In this document: piece by piece, positions 6,164 to 9,352 of the stretch
How positions within the stretch are numbered: position 1 is the first letter of the stretch
Layout of the letters: each line of letters begins with the position of its first letter
Origin: Flavobacteriaceae bacterium
Lineage (GTDB): Bacteria > Bacteroidota > Bacteroidia > Flavobacteriales > Flavobacteriaceae
Length of the DNA: 9,352 bases
Reading direction: 5' to 3'
Assembly (NCBI GenBank): GCA_008081325.1
Contig: VMCO01000097.1
Span: 1 to 9,352, forward strand
Translations under genes and position numbers: made by a program
Notes under the pieces: model-generated
Told to the model about the DNA's origin: nothing
What the model saw: only the letters and a program-made list of their open reading frames with translations
Databases searched by the model: none

Positions 6164-7762
6164 CTAAATTAGCATTGATAGCGGATTTTCAATAAGCGGT
6201 TTTAAAGCTTGTAAAAATTTAGCTCCAGTTAATCCATCAACAACTCTATGATCACATGCCAAAGTTAATTTCATTGTATTGCCAACAACGATTTCTCCGT
6301 CTTTAACCACAGGTTTCTGCACTATTGCGCCAACTGAAAGAATCACTGAATTTGGTGGATTAATTATTGAAGTAAAACTTTCAATACCAAACATACCCAG
6401 ATTTGAAATTGTAAAAGTACTCCCCTGCATCATTTCAGGAGTTAGTTTTTTATCTCTTGCTAACCCTGCCATCTCTTTTACTGAATTACTAATATCAGCA
6501 ACACTCATTTTATCGGTATTTTTTAAGACTGGGACAATCAAACCATCTTCTACTCCTACTGCAACTCCAATATTAACAAAATTATTATATCTTATTTTAT
6601 CATCAAACCATTGAGAATTAACGCTAGGGTTGTTTCTCAATGCTACAGCACAAGCCTTTATGATAATATCATTGAATGAAATTTTAGTATCTGGAATTGA
6701 ATTACACTGTTTTCTAAAAGCAATGGTTTCAGACATATCAAGCTCAATATTCAAATAATAATGTGGTGCTGAAAATTTAGATTCCGATAATCTTTTAGCG
6801 ATAACCTTTCTCATTTGAGAATGATTAACCTCTGTGTAGTCTTGATCAAGATTTGAATCAGGAATTACATTTGTTGTAGGTTGAACAGCAACTGGTTCTT
6901 TATAGTTTTCAATATCAGTTTTTATAATTCTTCCTCCGTCACCAGATCCTTGAATCTTGGAAATGTCAAGATTTTTTTCCGCAGCTAATTTTTTAGCCAG
7001 TGGCGATATAAAAATTCTATCTGTTTTAGTTACAGTTTTAGATGGTTCATCTATTACTTTGTCAGGATTAGTTTTGACAACATCTTGTTTAACAACCTCA
7101 GTTTTTGGTTTTTCTTCAACCTTTTTTGGGCCATTCAAATAAGGGTTCACATCCGTACCTTTTGGACCTATTATAGCTAGTAACGAATCTACTTTTGCAG
7201 AATCTCCTTCAGCTAAACCAACATGAAGAAGTGTTCCAGAATAGAAAGACTCAAATTCCATAGTAGCTTTATCTGTCTCTATTTCAGCTAAAATTTCTCC
7301 CTCTTCAACTTCGTCACCAACTTTTTTAAACCAGGAAGCTACAGTTCCTTCCTCCATTGTGTCACTTAATCGAGGCATTGAAATTACATGAACATTTTCA
7401 TTATTTGGCATCTCAACATCTTGACTTTGTTCGGTTAATGTTTCCTCAGGTTGAGAAATTTCATTTTTCTCCTCAATATCTGCTGCTTGAGAACTACCTC
7501 CTAAAATTGACTCAATGTCCTCACCTGGATTACCGATAATAGCAAGAGGGGCATCAACTTTTGCAGTTTCGTTTTCTTGAATTCCAATATATAATAAGGT
7601 TCCTTCATAGAATGATTCAAATTCCATAGTAGCTTTATCTGTCTCTATTTCAGCTAAAATTTCTCCCTCCTGTACAGCATCTCCTACCTTTTTAAACCAG
7701 GTAGCAACTGTTCCTTCTTCCATAGTATCGCTTAAGCGAGGCATTTTAATCAACTCAGCCAT
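6164..7762 (-). CDS. pdhC: Pyruvate dehydrogenase complex E2, dihydrolipoamide acetyltransferase
   Basis: Core subunit of the pyruvate dehydrogenase complex; it moves the acetyl group from E1 through lipoyl arms to coenzyme A. The 532 residues show two lipoyl domains (about 4-77 and 126-199) with lipoylated lysines K43 and K165 in E-T-D-K-A-T, a peripheral-subunit-binding domain (about 250-287, F-I-S-P-L-A-K-K-L-A then G-S-G-D-G-G-R-I), and a catalytic acyltransferase domain (about 310-532). The active site is D-H-R-V-V-D-G with H505 and D509. The C-terminus P-L-S-M-L-I is the usual core-assembly end. Linkers (80-124 and 205-248) are charged rather than Ala/Pro-rich. A branched-chain or 2-oxoglutarate E2 is less likely given two lipoyl domains and the neighbouring pdhA, which ends 2 bases before this start. 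Also called aceF. Confidence 0.95.
   Translation of the reverse strand: MAELIKMPRLSDTMEEGTVATWFKKVGDAVQEGEILAEIETDKATMEFESFYEGTLLYIGIQENETAKVDAPLAIIGNPGEDIESILGGSSQAADIEEKNEISQPEETLTEQSQDVEMPNNENVHVISMPRLSDTMEEGTVASWFKKVGDEVEEGEILAEIETDKATMEFESFYSGTLLHVGLAEGDSAKVDSLLAIIGPKGTDVNPYLNGPKKVEEKPKTEVVKQDVVKTNPDKVIDEPSKTVTKTDRIFISPLAKKLAAEKNLDISKIQGSGDGGRIIKTDIENYKEPVAVQPTTNVIPDSNLDQDYTEVNHSQMRKVIAKRLSESKFSAPHYYLNIELDMSETIAFRKQCNSIPDTKISFNDIIIKACAVALRNNPSVNSQWFDDKIRYNNFVNIGVAVGVEDGLIVPVLKNTDKMSVADISNSVKEMAGLARDKKLTPEMMQGSTFTISNLGMFGIESFTSIINPPNSVILSVGAIVQKPVVKDGEIVVGNTMKLTLACDHRVVDGLTGAKFLQALKPLIENPLSMLI
7251..7303 (-). repeat. 53-base perfect direct repeat, copy in lipoyl domain 2 of pdhC
   Basis: This segment is identical base for base to 7617-7669, offset by 366 bases (122 codons). 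It encodes the region around the lipoylated lysine, including E-G-E-I-L-A-E-I-E-T-D-K. The two copies differ at the bases immediately outside. The flanking lipoyl-domain sequence towards higher coordinates differs at several synonymous positions, so the identity is sharper here than protein conservation requires. Confidence 0.9.
7617..7669 (-). repeat. 53-base perfect direct repeat, copy in lipoyl domain 1 of pdhC
   Basis: Partner of the repeat at 7251-7303, in the same orientation and reading frame, around the lysine codon of the first lipoyl domain. Recombination between the copies would delete exactly 122 codons in frame and leave an E2 with one lipoyl domain. Confidence 0.9.
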
Positions 7763-7764
7763 AA

Positions 7765-8763
7765 TTAAATTTTATGTTTTAAAAATGGATAATTATCCTG
7801 TTCGTAAACTGAATCATACATAACGTTTTTATCTGGATAGGAAGATTCTTCAGCAAATTTCTCACATTCTTTCACCTTTTCCTTGACCCTTGAATCAATT
7901 TCGTCAATTTGTTTTTGAGATGCGTATTTCTTTTTAAGTAAAAGTTCCTTAACCTTGGTGATTGGATCTATTTTTTTATACTCTGCAACTTCATCTTTAG
8001 TCCTGTAGTGTTGAGCATCACTCATTGAATGACCTCTATACCTGTAAGTTTTCATTTCTAAAAATGTTGGCCCTTCTCCACTTCTTGCTCTTGAAATAGC
8101 TTCATCTACAGCTTTAGCAACCTTTACAGGATCCATTCCATCAACAGGTCCACATGGCATTTCATAACCTAAACCTAATTTCCAAATATCTGTAGTATTT
8201 GATGTTCTCTCAACAGATGTTCCCATCGCATAACCATTATTTTCACAAATAAATACAACAGGCAATTTCCATAACATCGCTAAATTAAATGTTTCGTGTA
8301 ATGAACCTTGTCTTGCTGCTCCATCGCCAAAGTAACACAAAGTAGCAGCATCACTTCCATGATATTTGTCACCAAAAGCTATACCTGCGCCTAAGGGAAT
8401 TTGTCCTCCAACAATTCCATGTCCACCGTAAAATCGATGTTCTTTGGAAAAGATATGCATTGAACCACCTAGTCCTTGAGAAGTACCGGTTGCTTTACCA
8501 TATAATTCAGCCATAACTCTTTTAGGGTCAACTCCCATTCCGATAGGTTGAACATGATTTCTATAAGCAGTAATCATCTTATCCTTGGATAAATCCATTG
8601 CATGAAGAGAACCTGCAAGAACAGCTTCTTGGCCGTTATATAGGTGTAAGAAACCTCTTACTTTCTGCTGAATATAAACAGCAGCTAGCTTATCCTCAAA
8701 TTTTCTCCAAAACAACATATCCTCATACCACAATAAATATGTATCCTTACTGATCTTTTTCAT
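7765..8763 (-). CDS. pdhA: Pyruvate dehydrogenase E1 component, alpha subunit
   Basis: Thiamine-diphosphate-dependent alpha subunit of the heterotetrameric E1, which decarboxylates pyruvate and reductively acetylates the lipoyl arm of E2. The 332 residues carry the cofactor-binding motif from G146-D-G148 to N175-N176 (F-G-D-G ... C-E-N-N-G-Y-A-M-G), the G-G-H-G-I-V-G-G segment at 113-120, and the conserved loop Y-R-G-H-S-M-S-D-A at 242-250. Early residues Y-N-G-Q-E-A (42-47) are also typical. Length is normal for the bacterial alpha subunit. The beta subunit gene is not in the window; in flavobacteria it commonly lies elsewhere. The ATG at 8763 suits the family N-terminus and sits about 12-15 bases downstream of the predicted transcription start. 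It is the first gene of a five-gene operon, followed by pdhC after 2 bases. Confidence 0.96.
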   Translation of the reverse strand: MKKISKDTYLLWYEDMLFWRKFEDKLAAVYIQQKVRGFLHLYNGQEAVLAGSLHAMDLSKDKMITAYRNHVQPIGMGVDPKRVMAELYGKATGTSQGLGGSMHIFSKEHRFYGGHGIVGGQIPLGAGIAFGDKYHGSDAATLCYFGDGAARQGSLHETFNLAMLWKLPVVFICENNGYAMGTSVERTSNTTDIWKLGLGYEMPCGPVDGMDPVKVAKAVDEAISRARSGEGPTFLEMKTYRYRGHSMSDAQHYRTKDEVAEYKKIDPITKVKELLLKKKYASQKQIDEIDSRVKEKVKECEKFAEESSYPDKNVMYDSVYEQDNYPFLKHKI

Positions 8764-8781
8764 AGGTTAGTATTGAATCCA

Positions 8782-8812
8782 CAAAAATAAGACATAGAAT
8801 GTCCAAAGCAAA
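8782..8812 (-). promoter_or_regulatory. Bacteroidota-type promoter for the pdhA operon
   Basis: On the minus strand TTTG (complement of 8809-8812) is followed, after 19 bases, by T-A-T-T-T-T-T-G (complement of 8782-8789). This matches both the -33 TTTG and the -7 TAnnTTTG elements of the Bacteroidota primary sigma factor without a mismatch. Transcription would begin near 8775-8778, giving a leader of about 12-15 bases before the pdhA ATG at 8763, with no Shine-Dalgarno sequence. The promoter lies in the 79-base gap after porV. The gap has no strong hairpin, so read-through from porV may add to transcription. Confidence 0.7.
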
Positions 8813-8842
8813 AGACAAAATAAAATATTTTACAATGAAAAA

Positions 8843-9352
8843 CTAGTATTCTAGATACGAGTTGGAACCAAAGTCAAATGTCAGAGAAAATCTGAGTGTG
8901 TTTTCAAGTGGACTAGGAACCTTTGACGCAGAAAATAGATATGATAAATCTACTCTGGTCCCAGAAAATTTAAAACCAGCTCCAAGAGCTAAAAATTTTC
9001 TTGCCCCTTTTTCTTCACTTTCATTGAAATAACCAGCTCTTAATGCAAAGGAATCATCATAAACATATTCAGCCCCAAGTGCCCAAGTAAATTCTTTTAA
9101 TTCTTCGCTAAATCCCCCAGGGGCATCAGAAAAAGATTGAAAAACTCCAGAAAGGAAATCAACATCAGGAGACTGACCGTCAATAATACCTGTATAAGAA
9201 GTACCAATCTGCTCATCACCTTCATCAAAAATTCCATTTTGATTGATATCATTGTAGTCTGTAAAAGTTCCGTATAATGGTGGAGTTGGCACTAATAATT
9301 TAGTTACCTCAGCTGTTACAGCTACTTTATTATATTGATCTAACAGAAAATC
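8843..9352 (-). CDS. porV: PorV-like type IX secretion outer-membrane protein, C-terminal part
   Basis: C-terminal 169 residues of a PorV (LptO)-like beta-barrel protein, which in Bacteroidota carries secreted substrates of the type IX system to the surface attachment machinery. The frame is open to the right edge: before the GTG codon at 9292 it continues through D-Q-Y-N-K-V-A-V-T-A-E-V and K-L-L-V-P-T-P-P, the typical PorV strand and loop, so that GTG is internal. Alternating hydrophobic residues and aromatic ends (for example F-A-L-R-A-G-Y-F, V-D-L-S-Y-L-F and T-L-R-F-S-L-T-F-D-F) are outer-membrane beta strands. A D-I-N-Q-N-G-I-F-D-E-G-D loop resembles a calcium-binding EF-hand loop. The gene stops 79 bases before pdhA. 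Identification leans on resemblance to FadL-like PorV proteins and on its position next to pdhA. Confidence 0.85.
   Translation of the reverse strand, partial: DFLLDQYNKVAVTAEVTKLLVPTPPLYGTFTDYNDINQNGIFDEGDEQIGTSYTGIIDGQSPDVDFLSGVFQSFSDAPGGFSEELKEFTWALGAEYVYDDSFALRAGYFNESEEKGARKFLALGAGFKFSGTRVDLSYLFSASKVPSPLENTLRFSLTFDFGSNSYLEY

Noticed and set aside
6279..6614. Plus-strand open frame of 111 codons inside pdhC
   Set aside because: It is antisense to the conserved catalytic domain of E2 and is explained by the codon use of that strand.
8804..8807. Alternative -33 TTTG element for pdhA
   Set aside because: It is only 14 bases from the -7 element; the TTTG at 8809-8812 has the proper 19-base spacing.
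8821..8832. AT-only palindrome TAAAATATTTTA after porV as a terminator or operator
   Set aside because: It has no loop and no G-C pairs, so it would not form a stable RNA hairpin, and such palindromes arise by chance in AT-rich DNA.
1..9352. CRISPR array, tRNA/rRNA gene, insertion sequence, toxin-antitoxin or defence genes
   Set aside because: No spaced repeats, cloverleaf-like segments, transposase motifs or small paired genes were seen; the window is fully occupied by recognisable housekeeping and envelope genes.

Overview
The window is a compact, AT-rich stretch from a member of the Bacteroidota, most likely a marine-type flavobacterium (Flavobacteriales) with a streamlined genome. Four things point there. 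The right edge carries the C-terminal part of a PorV-like type IX secretion protein. The pyruvate dehydrogenase E1 alpha and E2 proteins and the SprT-like protein read like flavobacterial orthologues. Start codons lack Shine-Dalgarno sequences. The promoter in front of pdhA fits the Bacteroidota consensus TTTG-N19-TAnnTTTG rather than a sigma-70 pattern. The organism call rests on protein resemblance recalled from memory, not on a search.

Layout, left to right. (1) Positions 2-1263, plus strand: the 3' part of an alpha/beta hydrolase gene and engB (ribosome-assembly GTPase), overlapping by one base (TAATG). (2) Positions 1250-2878, minus strand: a PafA-type alkaline phosphatase/phosphodiesterase, convergent with engB and overlapping it by 14 bases. 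(3) An 86-base divergent intergenic region, then 2965-4463, plus strand: mlaE and mlaF, permease and ATPase of an MCE/Mla-type lipid transporter, again joined by TAATG. (4) Positions 4464-8763, minus strand: five tightly packed genes read right to left: pdhA, pdhC, a short-chain dehydrogenase, an SprT-like metalloprotein and a small nucleotidyltransferase. Their junctions are +2, +10, 0 and -8 bases, so they look like one operon driven by the promoter at 8782-8812. (5) Positions 8843-9352, minus strand: the C-terminal 169 codons of porV, running off the right edge.

Functionally this is mostly housekeeping and envelope biology: central carbon metabolism (pyruvate to acetyl-CoA), 50S ribosome maturation, phosphate scavenging in the periplasm, lipid transport across the envelope, and protein secretion. 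Packing is extreme: the longest gene-free stretches are 86 and 79 bases, one convergent pair abuts with no space, and another overlaps. No RNA gene, CRISPR array, mobile element or defence island is visible.

I found no convincing undescribed system. The points most worth a second look are a 53-base perfect repeat between the two lipoyl-domain coding segments of pdhC, the mixed five-gene operon downstream of the pdhA promoter, an EF-hand-like calcium-binding loop in PorV, and a small nucleotidyltransferase of unknown substrate.
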